DNA of 64,000 bases. Source: JANNYA01 sp031422315 (lineage in GTDB: Bacteria; Pseudomonadota; Gammaproteobacteria; Xanthomonadales; SZUA-5). The position numbers and the translations under genes are program-made. The number at the start of each line of letters is the position of its first letter. The stretch's first letter is position 1. The stretch lies in the NCBI GenBank assembly GCA_031422315.1, contig JANOQN010000056.1:103741-167740 (forward strand), in the 5' to 3' direction. Of the stretch, positions 62,983-64,000 are shown in pieces. The notes beneath the pieces were generated by a model that saw nothing but the letters and a program-made list of their open reading frames with translations, did no database searches and was not told where the DNA came from.

Positions 62983-62993
62983 GCCAAGGGCAA

Positions 62994-63130
62994 TTGAGGC
63001 GCAGTCCTGTCGCGATTTTGGTGTGGCTGATGCTCTGGGGCTGGCTCTGGGGCATTGCCGGCGTGTTCCTGGGCGTTCCATTGCTGATGTGCTTAAAGTT
63101 GACCTGCGAAAGATTGCCAAGCTGGCGCTG
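62994..63130 (+). pseudogene. C-terminal fragment of an AI-2E family transporter
   Basis: In this frame the sequence reads PVAILVWLMLWGWLWGIAG and VFLGVPLLMCLKLTCERLPS, the conserved last helix of AI-2E/YhhT transporters. The preceding 300 or so residues of that family are missing, because the AraC gene starts 11 bases before it on the other strand. The frame stays open to 63266 but loses family character. It marks a deletion or recombination joint. Confidence 0.6.
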
Positions 63131-64000
63131 GTTGGCGGCGCCGCACTCGGCTTTAGCTTCGCCGAAGTTAGCGCCATCGAAGCCGATCTCATCAGCCAGC
63201 AGAGCAGCTACCCCGGCAGCTTTGGCGGCAGCGTGTACCTCACCGCACAAGCCGTGCTCGGTTTAGAGATGAGCCAACGCGCCGATTTGCTCATCGCCGC
63301 TGCGCCCACATTGCCCGCCGGCAGCGTCTATGAAGGCGAGAGCGCCGCCATCAAGTTCGTTGCCAGTAATCTAGGCAAAGTGGCCTCCGGTCTAGCCAAA
63401 GCCCGGCTATATCAAAAAACCGGCAATGATTGGATCGCCGTGCCGGGCGATATTGATTTGCCTACCATCGCTAGCAGCCAAAGCACCGCGCCCGTCACTA
63501 TAGCCTTCGATACCACCGGCAAAACTGGCATACAAGAGCTGGCCCTGGTGTTAGATGCCACTGATCTGGTACGCGAACGCTCCGAGCTCAACAATCGGCA
63601 AAGCTTCACGCTCACGGTATCGCCCAAGCCGAACTTGCCCGAGTTATCGGTCGCCGTGTTCACCGCCACGCCCTCCATCATCATCGAACTGCCCGCCACG
63701 ATTGCGGTAAACACCCAGGTGCGCAATGTCGGGCTAGCCGCCGCAACAGCCGTGCAAATCGGGCTCTACAAAGTCGTCGCCGGCAATCTAGTGCTGATCA
63801 CCGAGCAAAGCAAATCCATCGCCCCCGGCGCATCCGAGCCGGTCAGTTTCTCCTTCCCTCAAACCGCAGTGCCGCAGAAAGATTACGCAGTGGTGATTGA
63901 TCTGGCTAATACCGTAATCGAAGCCAATGAAACCAATAACCGCCGAGATTTTTCACTAATATTCGATCCGATTTTAGATTTGCGCCTTAAAACCGAAAAT
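63089..64000 (+). CDS. Secreted protein with CARDB-like repeats (3' incomplete)
   Basis: A frame open to the right edge encodes at least 304 residues. The GTG at 63089 would start LKVDLRKIAKLALVGGAAL, a signal peptide with probable cleavage near FSFAEVSA. Two adhesin-like CARDB repeats follow: RADLLIAAAPTLPAG ... ERSELNNRQSFTLTV and LPELSVAVFTATPS ... EANETNNRRDFSL, and a third appears to begin at the edge. CARDB domains are beta-sandwich stalks of cell-surface proteins. The start overlaps the AI-2E fragment in another frame and is uncertain. Confidence 0.7.
   Translation, partial: MLKVDLRKIAKLALVGGAALGFSFAEVSAIEADLISQQSSYPGSFGGSVYLTAQAVLGLEMSQRADLLIAAAPTLPAGSVYEGESAAIKFVASNLGKVASGLAKARLYQKTGNDWIAVPGDIDLPTIASSQSTAPVTIAFDTTGKTGIQELALVLDATDLVRERSELNNRQSFTLTVSPKPNLPELSVAVFTATPSIIIELPATIAVNTQVRNVGLAAATAVQIGLYKVVAGNLVLITEQSKSIAPGASEPVSFSFPQTAVPQKDYAVVIDLANTVIEANETNNRRDFSLIFDPILDLRLKTEN

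Noticed and set aside
62983..63192. N-terminal extension of the membrane AraC regulator
   Set aside because: The 70 extra residues are Ser/Pro/Arg-rich, lack helices and are antisense to the AI-2E fragment and CARDB frame; ATG at 62982 starts the membrane domain.

Overview
The window looks like chromosome of a gammaproteobacterium, most likely of the Xanthomonadales (Lysobacterales). The basis is GyrA with Gln at position 83 and an acidic C-terminal insertion, a gatCAB operon in a GyrA/ParE-type gammaproteobacterial background, kynureninase and kynurenine monooxygenase, DUF3011 and YlcI/YnfO-like proteins, and large GEVED/SdrD-type surface proteins. Base composition looks moderate by eye (slightly above 50% GC, not computed). 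Genes are dense on both strands. I see no rRNA, CRISPR array, prophage or insertion sequence.

Layout. 1-12.4 kb holds a partial FtsX-type permease, gyrA, a four-PDZ HtrA-like protease translationally coupled to a protease-fold protein without catalytic residues, slyD, parE, and a secreted protein with a type IV pilin module fused to its C-terminus. 12.5-25.7 kb is an envelope-polysaccharide region: galE, a GT2 glycosyltransferase, an FkbM methyltransferase, a short MgtE transporter, a nucleotidyltransferase-fold protein, a secreted lamin-tail-like protein, then the run ugd - UDP-xylose synthase - Wzy-like membrane protein - carbamoyltransferase, which would make UDP-glucuronate and UDP-xylose, polymerise a glycan and carbamoylate it. 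25.9-35.2 kb is one giant exported protein (about 3,090 residues) with SdrD-like, four GEVED, DUF11 and Gly-rich segments and a C-terminal gingipain-type (C25) peptidase domain.

35.3-45 kb has leucine dehydrogenase, a PIN-domain protein, a Tat-exported epimerase-like protein, and a one-gene NRPS with the unusual order C-A-T-A-T-reductase. A small divergent gene after it carries 4'-phosphopantetheinyl transferase motifs, so synthetase and carrier-activating enzyme appear to sit together. 45-52.5 kb carries small stress/redox and membrane genes (AhpD-like, thioredoxin-like and DUF2024 operon with a divergent AraC regulator; DUF2834 membrane operon with a divergent XRE regulator; desaturase; membrane-bound AraC regulator).

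52.8-64 kb has a secreted peroxiredoxin-like protein, gatCAB next to a tRNA-Gln(CUG) gene, an orphan antitoxin-like gene, kynU and kmo, a DUF3011 protein, a second membrane AraC regulator, and, at the right edge, a fragment of an AI-2E transporter running into an incomplete CARDB-repeat secreted protein. Small gene remnants (VapC, Rof, AI-2E) and two families of palindromic intergenic repeats show local gene turnover.
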